NCBI RefSeq assembly: GCF_040218225.1 | Contig: NZ_JAVJQO010000006.1 | Coordinates: forward strand, 496,001 to 560,000 | Source: Gracilimonas sp. | Lineage (GTDB): Bacteria; Bacteroidota; Rhodothermia; Balneolales; Balneolaceae | Length of the DNA stretch: 64,000 bases | Reading direction: 5' to 3' | Part shown: positions 35,130-44,608 of the stretch, piece after piece | Position numbering within the stretch: position 1 is the stretch's first letter | Layout of the letters: the number at the start of each line of letters is the position of its first letter | Made by a program: the position numbers and the translations under genes | The notes under the pieces: model-generated | What the model was told of the DNA's origin: nothing | What the model saw: the letters and a program-made list of their open reading frames with translations, nothing else | The model's database searches: none

Positions 35130-36128
35130 TTATACAATTTTGGTAATTAAATCAGCAGTACGGGCAGAATAGCCGGCTTCATTATCATACCATCCGATAA
35201 CTTTAACCAATTTGCCATCCACTTTGGTAAGCTGACTGTCATATATATTTGAATGTGGATTTCCTACAATGTCTGAAGAAACCAGCTCTACATCAGCATA
35301 CTCAAGGATTCCTTTCATAGGTCCTTCGGCTGCTGCTTTAAATGCCGCATTCACTTCTTCGGCTGTAGTTTCTTTTTCTACTTCACATACAAAATCGGTC
35401 AATGAACCGGTCAGGGTTGGAACACGAACGGCTCCACCATCCAGTTTGCCATCCAGCTTAGGAAGTACAAGTCCAACTGCTTTAGCTGCACCTGTTGTAG
35501 TAGGTACAATGTTTGCCGCAGCAGCACGGGCACGGCGAAGATCTTTATGCGGTCCATCTACCAATTGCTGGTCACCGGTGTAAGAGTGAATGGTGGTCAT
35601 GAATCCTTTTACCAACCCAAAGTTGTCATCGATCACCTTGGCCATAGGTGCCAGGCAGTTGGTGGTACAGCTTGCGTTGGAATAAATCTCGATGTCGTCA
35701 GAAATCTCATCATCGTTAACGCCCAGAACGATGGTTTGAATATCGCCTGATGCCGGAGCTGAAATCACAACCTTTTTAGCTCCTGCTTCCAAATGTTTTC
35801 CTGCACTTTTGACATCGCGGAAAAATCCGGTTGACTCCACAACAACTTCAGCGCCGAGCTCTCCCCATTTCAGATTCGCGGGATCTCTCTCAGCACTCAC
35901 TTCAAAGCTCATTCCATCAATAGTCATCTTGTCTCCGTCTATGGAAACATCGCCCGGATACGTTCCCTGGGCTGAGTCGTACTTGAAAAGGTGAGCCAGA
36001 GTTTTTGTATCGGTCAGATCATTTACTCCAACAATTTCAATTGTATCTTTATGATTAGTTAGGATTGACCGGGTTACCATTCTACCTATACGGCCAAACC
36101 CGTTAATTCCCACTTTAATTTTTGCCAT
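35130..36128 (-). CDS. gapA: Glyceraldehyde-3-phosphate dehydrogenase, type I
   Basis: 332 residues. N-terminal Rossmann KVGINGFGRIGRMVTRSIL, active-site YSNASCTTNCLAPMAKV (Cys near 153), SYTGDQQLVDGPHKDLRRARAAAANIVPTTTGAAKAVG, and the C-terminal WYDNEAGYSARTADL. It is the central glycolytic/gluconeogenic enzyme and is transcribed alone. Confidence 0.96.
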   Translation of the reverse strand: MAKIKVGINGFGRIGRMVTRSILTNHKDTIEIVGVNDLTDTKTLAHLFKYDSAQGTYPGDVSIDGDKMTIDGMSFEVSAERDPANLKWGELGAEVVVESTGFFRDVKSAGKHLEAGAKKVVISAPASGDIQTIVLGVNDDEISDDIEIYSNASCTTNCLAPMAKVIDDNFGLVKGFMTTIHSYTGDQQLVDGPHKDLRRARAAAANIVPTTTGAAKAVGLVLPKLDGKLDGGAVRVPTLTGSLTDFVCEVEKETTAEEVNAAFKAAAEGPMKGILEYADVELVSSDIVGNPHSNIYDSQLTKVDGKLVKVIGWYDNEAGYSARTADLITKIV

Positions 36129-36286
36129 TTCGAATCCTGTTTATAATTGAATTTTTATTCTTAATAACTTCACTAAGTAAGAATGTAAAACAGACTTGTA
36201 AAGTTCTTGTGAATCGTTGAAAGCTACCATTCTCGCGTCCTATTTTCAATGTTTTCGGCTACCTGTAGGGTTTAATGACGGAGCCT

Positions 36287-36318
36287 TTGAATTGGGAGCG
36301 CTTTTCTGCGTATCTTTA
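36287..36318 (+). promoter_or_regulatory. Putative promoter of pruA
   Basis: TTG (36287-36289), 21 bases, TATCTTTA (36311-36318). One mismatch to TAnnTTTG. About 40 bases before the start codon. Confidence 0.5.
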
Positions 36319-36360
36319 GTGTAACAAAACTAAAAATTCATCAAAAAATAATTCAAAATC

Positions 36361-37977
36361 ATGCCCGACCAGACCTTAGAAAAGTACAAAAATGAGACGT
36401 ACTTAGATTTTTCTGATCCCACAAACGACAAAGCACAAAAAAAAGCGCTCGAAGGAGTACGGTCCAACTTTGGCAAGGAATATGATCTTTATATTAATGG
36501 CGAATTTGTAAAAGGTGATGCTGGTACTTTTGACAGCAAGAATCCATCGAACCTCTCCGAAACCATTGGCACGTTCCAAATGGCCAGCAAAGAACAAGCC
36601 TTTGACGCTCTTGACAAAGCATGGGATGCTTTCGAAAGCTGGCAGTATGTTTCTGCACAGAAAAGAGCAGAATATTTGTTCAAAGCTGCTGATGTGATAC
36701 GCCGCCGAAGGCTGGAAATTAACGCCTGGATGATCAGCGAGGCTGGCAAGAACTACCTCGAAGCTGATGCTGATACGTGCGAGGCCATCGACTTTGTCGA
36801 CTATTATGCCCATGAAGCCCTGCGTATCGATGACGGCATGGATGTGCTTTCTGAAACATGGGGTGATTACAATAAAACTATTTATATGCCAATTGGCGCC
36901 GGTGTTTCTATTTCTCCATGGAATTTCCCATTCGCAATTTTTGTGGGAATGGCGGTAGCTCCCATTGCCGTAGGTAATACAGTTGTAGCAAAACCTGCAC
37001 CTGATACTCCACGCATGGGTTCGTTGTTAGCCGAAATTTTTGAGGAAGTGGGTCTTCCAAAGGGTGTATTTAACTTTGTGACTGGTGGTGATATTGAAGT
37101 TGGCGAGAATCTTGCCAAGCATCCAAATACACGATTCATTTCATTCACCGGATCAAAAGCTGTAGGTCTTCACCTTAATAAAATCGCAGCAGAGGTAGCT
37201 GACGGTCAGAAGTTCCTGAAACGAATGGTTTGCGAGCTTGGTGGTAAAAATGCTACTGTAGTAGATGCTGACGCCAACATTGAATCTGCAGCTACCGAGA
37301 TTGTGAAAGGTGCTTTTGGATTCCAGGGACAGAAATGTTCCGCAAGCTCCCGGGTGATAGCGCATCAGGATATCTATGATGAGCTATTAGAGAAAGTGGC
37401 TGAAAAGACCAAAGCACTTTCAGTTGGAGATTCAAAAGAGAATCATATCTCCGGACCGGTAATTAATCAGAAGGCTGTAGACAAAATTATGAGCTACATC
37501 GAGATTGGTAAAAAAGAAGGCCGTTTGGTAGCTGGTGGTAAACGAGCTGAAACTGAAAATGAAGGCTATTATATCGAGCCAACTGTTTTTGCAGATATCG
37601 ATGAAAACGCTCGAATTGCACAGGAAGAAATATTTGGCCCGGTAACGGCATTCATCAAAGCCAAAGACACCGACGATGCACTTCGCATTGCCAACGGTGT
37701 TGACTACGGGCTGACGGGTGCTTACTTCTCCCAGGATCCAAAGAAGATTGACAAAGCCCTAAGAGAATATCGTGTTGGTAATTTATACATCAACCGTAAA
37801 TGTACCGGAGCATTGGTGGGAGCACAACCATTTGGTGGCTTCAAGCTGAGCGGAACGGACGCTAAAGCTGGTGGCCGTGATTACCTCAAGTATTTCCTTG
37901 AGCCAAAATCCACTACTTTACGACCAGCAGATGGGGTGGATTATGAACTCGAAGACTTTGAGTTTGCCAATAAGTAA
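36361..37977 (+). CDS. pruA: L-glutamate gamma-semialdehyde dehydrogenase
   Basis: 538 residues, aldehyde-dehydrogenase superfamily. Catalytic Cys in GFQGQKCSASSR (near 326) and Glu in VCELGGKNATVV. MPIGAGVSISPWNFPFAIFVGMAVAPIAVGNTVVAKPA and FGGFKLSGTDAKAGG fit the P5CDH group. It oxidises the proline catabolic intermediate to glutamate. No proline dehydrogenase gene is adjacent. A strong terminator follows. Confidence 0.92.
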   Translation: MPDQTLEKYKNETYLDFSDPTNDKAQKKALEGVRSNFGKEYDLYINGEFVKGDAGTFDSKNPSNLSETIGTFQMASKEQAFDALDKAWDAFESWQYVSAQKRAEYLFKAADVIRRRRLEINAWMISEAGKNYLEADADTCEAIDFVDYYAHEALRIDDGMDVLSETWGDYNKTIYMPIGAGVSISPWNFPFAIFVGMAVAPIAVGNTVVAKPAPDTPRMGSLLAEIFEEVGLPKGVFNFVTGGDIEVGENLAKHPNTRFISFTGSKAVGLHLNKIAAEVADGQKFLKRMVCELGGKNATVVDADANIESAATEIVKGAFGFQGQKCSASSRVIAHQDIYDELLEKVAEKTKALSVGDSKENHISGPVINQKAVDKIMSYIEIGKKEGRLVAGGKRAETENEGYYIEPTVFADIDENARIAQEEIFGPVTAFIKAKDTDDALRIANGVDYGLTGAYFSQDPKKIDKALREYRVGNLYINRKCTGALVGAQPFGGFKLSGTDAKAGGRDYLKYFLEPKSTTLRPADGVDYELEDFEFANK

Positions 37978-37997
37978 TCAACCTTACAGATAAAATT

Positions 37998-38035
37998 AAA
38001 GCCCCGCTCATTTAAAATGTGCGGGGCTTTTTTTG
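37998..38035 (+). terminator. Terminator after pruA
   Basis: AAAGCCCCGC (37998-38007) and GCGGGGCTTT (38021-38030) with an inner CATTT/AAATG stem, then a T run. It is symmetrical and might also serve the ankyrin gene that ends 27 bases away on the other strand. Confidence 0.88.
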
Positions 38036-38056
38036 TTAAACTATTTGAGGTAGTTA

Positions 38057-38752
38057 TTATTCGTCCAGATCTACATCATCCGGAGCCTCATCATCATCCG
38101 AGACCAGATCATCAACATCCGGGGTATCGTCGATATCATCCTCCTCATCCTCATCCGAAATTGGAGCAACCTCTTTCTTTGGTTTTACTTCTGCCTTGGC
38201 ACCGGCACGTTTTAAAATCAGAGCAATGTCTTCCTGTTCATTATCCATGGCAATCATCATAGCAGTATCGCCATTTTTATCTCTCAGTTTAACGTTGGCT
38301 CCCTTATCAATCAGATATCTTACTACATCCGTATTGCCTTCTTTCGCTGCAAGCATAAGTGCCGTGTGTCCCCATCGCTGCTGGGCATCAACATTTGCAC
38401 CCGCTTCAACCAATAGTTTAACTGCCTCTATGTTTCCAACACGAGAGGCAGCTATAAGAGCAAGGTTTCCAATATTGGCACCTTTATCGATAAAGTACTT
38501 AAGGAGCTCAAGATTTCCATTCTCGGCTGCCCGATTCAGTGCAGTCCCACCCATTTTAGTTTCAATATTGAGGTCAGCTCCTTCATCAACCAAAAATTTA
38601 GCTACTTCGGTGTGATTCTTTTCAGAAGCCAGAATAAGAACAGAAGCACCACTCTTATTAGTCTCATTAATATCAGATTTTCCTTCCAAAAGCTTCTTCA
38701 GCTCTTCTAAATTACCAGCTTTCGCTGCCTCAAAAATTTCAGATTGCTCCAT
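38057..38752 (-). CDS. Ankyrin-repeat protein with acidic tail
   Basis: 231 residues: about five ankyrin repeats (IFEAAKAGNLEELKKLL, GASVLILASEKNHTEVAKFLV, GGTALNRAAENGNLELLKYFI, GHTALMLAAKEGNTDVVRYLI, GDTAMMIAMDNEQEDIALIL) and from ~195 a run of Asp/Glu. No signal peptide, so cytoplasmic, likely a protein-binding scaffold. The partner is unknown. Confidence 0.85.
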   Translation of the reverse strand: MEQSEIFEAAKAGNLEELKKLLEGKSDINETNKSGASVLILASEKNHTEVAKFLVDEGADLNIETKMGGTALNRAAENGNLELLKYFIDKGANIGNLALIAASRVGNIEAVKLLVEAGANVDAQQRWGHTALMLAAKEGNTDVVRYLIDKGANVKLRDKNGDTAMMIAMDNEQEDIALILKRAGAKAEVKPKKEVAPISDEDEEDDIDDTPDVDDLVSDDDEAPDDVDLDE

Positions 38753-38833
38753 AATATGCTATGATTTTAGCTTTGCAATTGGCGTGATGATAAAAAACCG
38801 AACGTATATCTCAAATTAATTCTTCAAGAAAAA

Positions 38834-39748
38834 TTAATTCAACACTCCCTTAACTTCGTAACCCCTGATAAATTCTTCTCCTGACAGTCTTTTCGTTCCA
38901 GGAAGCTGAACTTCAGTAAGTTCTACCGTTCCATCTGAACAACCTACCAGTAACTTGTCTTCTTTTATAAGTAGTTCTCCCGGATCAATATTTGCATAGA
39001 TACCAAGTTTAGAACCATACATGTTAAACTTCTCTCCATTCCAGTTAGCCCATGCGGTTGGAAAAGGGCTCAATCCTCTGATTTTATTATGAACTTCTTT
39101 AGCGGGCTTATTGAAGTTGATATAACAATCTTCCCGAAATAGCTTCGGTGCAGGTGTGGCATTTGCATGATCTTGCACAGATAGCGAATAATCTCCGGAA
39201 TCAATTTTATTGATACTCTGCAACAGTAATTCGCTACCCATATCTCTTAACCGGTTGTAAAGCTCACCCGTAGTTTCATTATCGCCGATAGCTGTTTTCT
39301 TCTGAGCAACTACATTACCGGTATCAACTTTCTCATCCAGAAAAAAAACTGTGCAACCCGTTTCTTCCTCTCCATTAATAATAGCCCAATGTATGGGAGC
39401 TGCACCACGATATCTTGGCAACAGGGAAGCATGTAAATTGATAGAACCTTTTTTAGGGATGTCTAAAACAGCAGTGGGTAAAATGCGAAAGGCAACTACA
39501 ACAAAAAGGTCAGCGTCCAGGGCTTTCAATTGATCAGTAAATTGAGCCGACGAAAGATCTTCAACCTCTATTACGGGCAGACCTAATTCCAGTGCTTTGG
39601 CTTTTACAAGGGTTGGGGATTTTTTGGAACCCCGGCCGCGACGTTTATCCACATTGCTGACTACTGCTTTTATAGTATGTTCAGAATGGTGAATTTGCTC
39701 AAGACTAGGTATGGCAAATTCAGGAGAACCCATAAAAACAATATCCAT
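38834..39748 (-). CDS. fmt: Methionyl-tRNA formyltransferase
   Basis: 304 residues. MDIVFMGSPEFAIPSLEQI, catalytic INLHASLLPRYRGAAPIHWAIINGEEETGCTVFFLDEKVDTGNV and the C-terminal OB-like domain (CSDGTVELTEVQLPGTKRLSGEEF). It formylates initiator Met-tRNA. It follows the deformylase gene by 2 bases in one unit. Confidence 0.95.
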   Translation of the reverse strand: MDIVFMGSPEFAIPSLEQIHHSEHTIKAVVSNVDKRRGRGSKKSPTLVKAKALELGLPVIEVEDLSSAQFTDQLKALDADLFVVVAFRILPTAVLDIPKKGSINLHASLLPRYRGAAPIHWAIINGEEETGCTVFFLDEKVDTGNVVAQKKTAIGDNETTGELYNRLRDMGSELLLQSINKIDSGDYSLSVQDHANATPAPKLFREDCYINFNKPAKEVHNKIRGLSPFPTAWANWNGEKFNMYGSKLGIYANIDPGELLIKEDKLLVGCSDGTVELTEVQLPGTKRLSGEEFIRGYEVKGVLN

Positions 39749-39750
39749 CG

Positions 39751-40314
39751 CTACTGTTCGTCTTGTTTTGGAACTACCGGGTATTTTACTTTTTTGTTGC
39801 CTTCGTCAATCTCTTTTAGCTCTTTCTTGTGCATTCGCTTTTTGAAAGCACTCAGGTAGTCCAGAAAAAGCACCCCTTCAAGATGATCGTACTCATGCTG
39901 AATAACCCTGGAAGTCCATCCTTCTGCTTCCAAGCGGTGCTTATTGAAGTCACGATCAAAAAACTCAATAACCACTGTCTCGGGGCGAAACACCTTATCA
40001 TTCACTTCAGGGATACTTAAACACCCTTCTTCCAGAGGTACTTTATTTCCTCTTTTTTCGAGAATCAAAGGATTAATAAACACCATGGGGCCGTAAGGAA
40101 CTTCACCATCTTCAATCATGGAATCGGTATCCATAACAAAAAGTTTAATAGAACGGCCTATTTGTGGAGCAGCCAACCCAACACCATCGGCATTGTACAT
40201 GGTCTCCAGCATATTATCGATAAGCGTTTGTAGTTCCGGACTGTCTTCTTCTATTTCATCTGCTTGTTTCCGTAGAACCGGATCATCATAAGTTACAATT
40301 GGTAATATGGGCAT
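39751..40314 (-). CDS. def: Peptide deformylase
   Basis: 187 residues. All three motifs are present: GVGLAAPQIG, EEGCLSIPEV and QHEYDHLEGVLF (metal His-Glu-His). It removes N-formyl from nascent peptides; pairing with fmt is a typical arrangement. There is a basic C-terminal extension of ~20 residues (KKELKEIDEGNKK). Confidence 0.95.
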   Translation of the reverse strand: MPILPIVTYDDPVLRKQADEIEEDSPELQTLIDNMLETMYNADGVGLAAPQIGRSIKLFVMDTDSMIEDGEVPYGPMVFINPLILEKRGNKVPLEEGCLSIPEVNDKVFRPETVVIEFFDRDFNKHRLEAEGWTSRVIQHEYDHLEGVLFLDYLSAFKKRMHKKELKEIDEGNKKVKYPVVPKQDEQ

Positions 40315-40322
40315 ATGTTAAA

Positions 40323-40745
40323 TTAAGAATTCGAATCTAAGTAGTTCTGTAAAATGATGGCAGCAGCGATACGGTCAACGCGTCCCTTTTCTTGTCTCTT
40401 TTTTTTGGGAACTCCAGCCTCTATCATTAAGCTAAGCGCCTGATTTGACGTATATCGCTCATCAATTTTTGAAATGTCTATATTTGGAAAAGAATGGCGC
40501 AGTTTTTTTATAAAATCGGTTACCATTTGTGTGGCTGGCCCTTCTTCTCCTTTAAGAGACAAAGGCCAACCAACAACAAATTTTTCTACAGGTGCGTTTT
40601 CAATGATTTTTTTAATTTCATTTAAAGCTTCTTCAGGGGAAAAAGTGCCGACCGGTGAAGCTATTGTTTTTAGTAAGTCAGTTTGAGCTATACCCACTCT
40701 TTTTTTTCCAACATCTATACCGATAAGTCGTGCATATTCCTGCAA
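40323..40745 (-). CDS. ruvX: Putative pre-16S rRNA nuclease YqgF/RuvX
   Basis: 140 residues, RNase H-like: LIGIDVGKKRVGIAQTD, VVGWPLSLKGEEG, IDERYTSNQA and a final Asp in VDRIAAAIILQNYL. It would process the 5' end of 16S rRNA. The only plausible start is TTG 40745 (MQEYARL); there is no in-frame ATG before the first motif. It leads the ruvX-def-fmt unit. Confidence 0.9.
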   Translation of the reverse strand: MQEYARLIGIDVGKKRVGIAQTDLLKTIASPVGTFSPEEALNEIKKIIENAPVEKFVVGWPLSLKGEEGPATQMVTDFIKKLRHSFPNIDISKIDERYTSNQALSLMIEAGVPKKKRQEKGRVDRIAAAIILQNYLDSNS

Positions 40746-40765
40746 ATAATTGCTCTTCCCTAAAT

Positions 40766-41089
40766 TTACTTATTCTTTTTAACGTCCTCTAAAGGCTGAC
40801 GCAAAAACTTCTTCATCAACTTGCTAGGCTTGAAGTGTGTTTTGCGATGTGCAGGCACATAAATTACTTCGTTCGTCTTAGGATTTCTGGCTTTTGGTTT
40901 AGCCTTGGTTTCTTTTACTTCAAAAACTCCAAAGTCGCGAATCTCTATTCTGCACTCAGTATCAGCAGACATCATAATTTCACGTAAAGCTACAATTACA
41001 GCGTCTACCCATGGTTCTGCCTGAATCATAGGTTCATCCATTGCTTCTGCAACCCGACGTACTACGTCTCGTTTTGTATATGTCATCAT
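40766..41089 (-). CDS. HU/IHF-family DNA-binding protein
   Basis: 107 residues: histone-like fold with MTYTKRDVVRRVAEAMDEPMIQAEPWVDAVIVALREIM, the beta-arm IEIRDFGVFEVKETKAKPKARNPKTNEVIYVPAHRKTHFKPSKLMK. It is slightly longer than HU at the C-terminus. Two ATGs (41089, 41086) are possible. It bends DNA; whether it is the main HU or a specialised IHF-like member cannot be told here. Confidence 0.9.
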   Translation of the reverse strand: MMTYTKRDVVRRVAEAMDEPMIQAEPWVDAVIVALREIMMSADTECRIEIRDFGVFEVKETKAKPKARNPKTNEVIYVPAHRKTHFKPSKLMKKFLRQPLEDVKKNK

Positions 41090-41269
41090 AGTTCTATTGA
41101 TTTTATTTAAGTGCCATTCATGTTTTTTATGATGTTATGATGGCAACGTTTGTCCTTCCATAATTATTCGCAACCTTGTTTTCCTTAAGCTGTTTGACCT
41201 ATAGCGAATAATCTAACAACATTGTAAAGATAACTTTAATAAAAATCTACCTAAACTGCATTAGAAAGG

Positions 41270-43516
41270 TCACTCGTAGCGTAAAACGTTTTTAACACCT
41301 TCTATCTTTTCAAGGCGCTTCATAATCTTACTAAGATGTGATATTCCATCTACATAGAGAGTTATAATACCCTCAAACATTCCGCTGTCGCTGCTAACAT
41401 TGATACTTTTCATATTTGTTTCTAATGATTTCGACAACACATCGGTTATATCATTAATCATTCCTACCCTGTCGCCTCCAATCACCTTTATAGCTCCAAG
41501 GAACTTCGTGTCAATATTTTTAGCCCAGTTCACATCCACAATACGCTCAGCTTCCGTCTTTAAAAGATGCTGGGCGTTATTACACATAGTACGATGAATT
41601 TTAATATCCCCCGTCCTGCTTATAAACCCAATCACATCATCACCGGGAATAGGGTTACAGCAGTTGGCATAAGAATATTTGATGTTGCTGAGCTCACCAT
41701 TTATAAACAGTGATTTCCCATCGCCAATTGAACGGGCTTCACTTATGTATTTATCCTGAATTTCCTGTTCAGAAATTGGATTTACTTCCACATGCTCTGC
41801 CTCTTCAAACCGGCCTGTGCTCTTGAACTTCTTCACTTCCCGGAACAGATCGTTGACATCAAAAGCTCCGGAACCTATGTCAAAAAACAGCTCTTGAGTA
41901 GATTCGTATTTAAACTTTTTAGCGAACCGGTTCAGCTCTTGTTCAGAGATTTCAATATTACCCCTGCTCGCTCTCTTATTCCAAATTTCCCGTCCCTCTT
42001 CAGCAACCTTACGCTGCTTCTGTTTAATAAATTGGCGAATTCTTGATTTTGCCTTATGAGTAACTACATCATCAATCCAATCGGGATTAAGGTTGATTTT
42101 ATTTCCGGTAATAATCTCAACCTGATCACCATTTTGCAGCTTTTGGCGAAGTGGAACCATTTTACCATTCACCTTGGCAGCCATGGCACGCTCTCCGATT
42201 TCACTGTGAATCTCAAACGCAAAGTCGATGGGGGTTGCTTCCCGGGGCAATGTTCTCAGCTCACCATCAGGAGTAAACACATAGATCTCATCTTTATACA
42301 GGTTCAGCTGAAAATCTTTTACGAAATCGGTTGCCGCATCTGGTCGGGGATTATCTAAGACATCGCGCACCCAATTCACAAATTTATCGAGTGTATCGGA
42401 ACCTTGCTGTGCTCCTTCTTTATATTTCCAGTGGGCAGCCAATCCTTTTTCAGCGATATCATCCATGCGCCGGGTCCTGATTTGAACCTCCACTTTTCGT
42501 CCTTTATTGGTTATTACTGTGGTATGCAGGGATTGATATCCATTGGCTTTGGGAACAGAAATGAAATCGCGGAATCGTTCAGGAATGGGAGTATACCAAT
42601 CGGTAATAATAGAATACACCCTCCAGCAATCTTCTTTTGTATGCGTCCCTTCCAAAATAATCCGGATAGCAAAAAGGTCATAAATTTCCTCAAAAGGCTT
42701 TTGCTGACGCTGCATCTTCCGATAAATAGAAAAGATGTGTTTTGGACGCCCTTTTATTTCGAACTTAAAATTCATTTTACCTAGCTCATTCTGGATAGGC
42801 TCCATGAATTCGTTAATGAACTCTTCGCGGTCTTCCTTTTTCTCCCTAAGCTTCCGGGCTACAAACTTAAAGGATGTTGGGTCAATGGTTTTGAAACATA
42901 AATCTTCTAACTCGTTCTTAATCCTAAACAGCCCAAAACGATGTGCAAGTGGCGCGTAGAGATCCATGGTCTCCGATGCAATCTTAATCTGCTTTTCACG
43001 CTTCAGGTGTTGAATGGTTCTCATATTATGAAGACGATCAGCAAACTTAATAAGTACAACCCGGATGTCTTCAGCCATAGAAAGCAGCAGCTTCATGAAA
43101 GCTTCAGCCTGCTTGCTGTCCCTGCTTTTAAAAACCCCTGTTATCTTTGTTACGCCATCTATGATTACTGCAACTTCATCCCCGAACCAATGCCTTATAT
43201 CATCAAGAGTTACATCGGTATCTTCCACCGTGTCGTGCAACAGTGAAGCAATGACAGATATATCATCAATATTGATTTCGCTGGCTACAATTTTAGCAAC
43301 TTCCACCGGATGATAGTAATACGGCTCGCCGGAGGCGCGCTTCATGTCCTCGTGAGACATATAGCATAGCTTAAATGCCTTCGTAATGGCGCTCTCATCT
43401 ACCGAGTCAATGTGTTCCCGACACACAGAAATCAGTTGCTTCAGATCTTCTCTCTGAGCTTTCTTTAATTTATAACCTTCCAGGTCATATTTATCTATGG
43501 AAGCAATATCACTCAT
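41270..43516 (-). CDS. relA/spoT: Bifunctional (p)ppGpp synthetase/hydrolase
   Basis: 748 residues: HD hydrolase domain (PYYYHPVEVAKIVASE, SLLHDTVEDTDVT), synthetase domain (IFSIYRKMQRQQKPFEEIYDLFAIRIIL, VPKANGYQSLHTTVI), TGS (IYVFTPDGELRTLPREATPIDFAFEIHS), a zinc-finger-like C-rich segment (YANCCNPIPGDDVIGFI) and a C-terminal ACT domain. Both catalytic domains look intact, so it should both make and degrade the alarmone. Single Rel protein of the long type. Confidence 0.95.
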   Translation of the reverse strand: MSDIASIDKYDLEGYKLKKAQREDLKQLISVCREHIDSVDESAITKAFKLCYMSHEDMKRASGEPYYYHPVEVAKIVASEINIDDISVIASLLHDTVEDTDVTLDDIRHWFGDEVAVIIDGVTKITGVFKSRDSKQAEAFMKLLLSMAEDIRVVLIKFADRLHNMRTIQHLKREKQIKIASETMDLYAPLAHRFGLFRIKNELEDLCFKTIDPTSFKFVARKLREKKEDREEFINEFMEPIQNELGKMNFKFEIKGRPKHIFSIYRKMQRQQKPFEEIYDLFAIRIILEGTHTKEDCWRVYSIITDWYTPIPERFRDFISVPKANGYQSLHTTVITNKGRKVEVQIRTRRMDDIAEKGLAAHWKYKEGAQQGSDTLDKFVNWVRDVLDNPRPDAATDFVKDFQLNLYKDEIYVFTPDGELRTLPREATPIDFAFEIHSEIGERAMAAKVNGKMVPLRQKLQNGDQVEIITGNKINLNPDWIDDVVTHKAKSRIRQFIKQKQRKVAEEGREIWNKRASRGNIEISEQELNRFAKKFKYESTQELFFDIGSGAFDVNDLFREVKKFKSTGRFEEAEHVEVNPISEQEIQDKYISEARSIGDGKSLFINGELSNIKYSYANCCNPIPGDDVIGFISRTGDIKIHRTMCNNAQHLLKTEAERIVDVNWAKNIDTKFLGAIKVIGGDRVGMINDITDVLSKSLETNMKSINVSSDSGMFEGIITLYVDGISHLSKIMKRLEKIEGVKNVLRYE

Positions 43517-43595
43517 ATTCTAATCTTGCCTTACTCCCTTTAAATGTAGGTATAACCTTCGTTTAAAGCACTTACTTATATTTTTCTGTACAAAA

Positions 43596-43624
43596 AAAGC
43601 GGATATGGAGTTCACATCCGCTTT
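43596..43624 (-). terminator. Terminator after the small barrel gene
   Basis: AAAGCGGAT (43596-43604) and ATCCGCTTT (43616-43624), with a run of seven T on the minus strand. Confidence 0.85.
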
Positions 43625-43645
43625 AATTTAATTAACCACTTTTAG

Positions 43646-44215
43646 TTAAAAACTTAAAGAGACACCAAACATAATTCTTCCGTTTTGTGCATCTGCCAGC
43701 GTAGGTTCAGCCAGCTCCTTATTGGAATAGCGATATTCAACGAATGGTTTTAAAATGGGTATCACCGTCACTTTAGCACCTACAAACATATTCCAGTAAA
43801 GGTTACTCTCATCTCCTTCTTCCGGGCGGTTGCCGGGAAGGCCATTATAATCTTTCACTGCTTTTTCGTAATTCTCGGTTCCGAGGCCTAAACCTACATA
43901 AGGCTCAAGCAGCCCGACTGATACTCCGCCCACAGCAGCTACACCAACATCATAGTTGGTAAGGTCTTCGGAATATGAAAAAGTTTGGTTATCAGGGTCT
44001 ACGTTATTCTCTTCGCTGAAGTAACTGCCATGTACTCTCAATGCAAGATTTACAACTGGAAGTTTCTCAAGGATTCCTTTCTGAATGCGGAGTCCAAATC
44101 CGTTTTTAGGGTCTTCGTCGCGCAGCTCGTAGGAGGCTCCAATTTCAAGCTGGGCAAAACTACTTGCTGAAAAAATAACAGCCATTAAAATTGTAAGGGG
44201 TATAAAACGTCTCAT
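43646..44215 (-). CDS. Small outer-membrane beta-barrel protein
   Basis: 189 residues with a signal peptide (SASSFAQ) and about eight amphipathic strands: LEIGASYELRDEDPKNGFGLRIQKG, LEPYVGLGLGTENYE, LKPFVEYRYSNKEL and terminal RIMFGVSLSF. It is an OmpA/OmpW-like small barrel without a periplasmic domain. Its role is unknown. It ends just upstream of a good terminator. Confidence 0.8.
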   Translation of the reverse strand: MRRFIPLTILMAVIFSASSFAQLEIGASYELRDEDPKNGFGLRIQKGILEKLPVVNLALRVHGSYFSEENNVDPDNQTFSYSEDLTNYDVGVAAVGGVSVGLLEPYVGLGLGTENYEKAVKDYNGLPGNRPEEGDESNLYWNMFVGAKVTVIPILKPFVEYRYSNKELAEPTLADAQNGRIMFGVSLSF

Positions 44216-44289
44216 AGCTTCTCTTTTAGTTCTTATTTGCTCAAAGTTACGAAACGCAGATGTGGATTCAATATTTGTTTAAATCTTTA

Positions 44290-44321
44290 TTGAAGTAGTG
44301 AAAGGTAAAGCCGTATATTTG
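44290..44321 (+). promoter_or_regulatory. Promoter of tRNA-Leu
   Basis: TTG (44290-44292), 21 bases, TATATTTG (44314-44321), 14 bases before the mature tRNA. Exact TAnnTTTG. Confidence 0.7.
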
Positions 44322-44335
44322 GCGCCTACCGCAAA

Positions 44336-44426
44336 GCCGCTGTGGTGGAATTGGTAGACACGTTGGACTTAAAATCCAATGGGTATTAAAATGCCCGTAT
44401 CGGTTCGAGTCCGATCAGCGGTACCA
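44336..44426 (+). tRNA. tRNA-Leu (anticodon TAA)
   Basis: 91 bases. Acceptor GCCGCTG pairs with CAGCGGT, the anticodon stem TTGGA/TCCAA encloses loop CTTAAAA with anticodon TAA, there is a long variable arm typical of class II tRNAs, TTCGAGTCC T arm, and the CCA end is encoded. The anticodon reads UUA (and UUG by wobble). Confidence 0.97.
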
Positions 44427-44462
44427 AGCCTGCTTCTCAGAATAGAGAGGCAGGCTTTTTTA
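44427..44462 (+). terminator. Terminator after tRNA-Leu
   Basis: AGCCTGC (44427-44433) with GCAGGCT (44450-44456) and inner TTCTC/GAGAG, 6-base loop, then a T run. Confidence 0.88.
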
Positions 44463-44608
44463 TTTTCATCCCTTGTCCCGAATCTTATAAACAAACTATT
44501 TCTCAATTTAATCACTAAATTTTTTATTGTTAGAAAATTTCGTTTAATATCAATTCATGTTATTATTGAGTCTGTTGCTTATAAGGCAATAAAAATTAAT
44601 GGAACGTG

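Noticed and set aside
36403-36813. Minus-strand ORF of 136 codons
   Set aside because: Antisense to pruA and without any recognisable domain.
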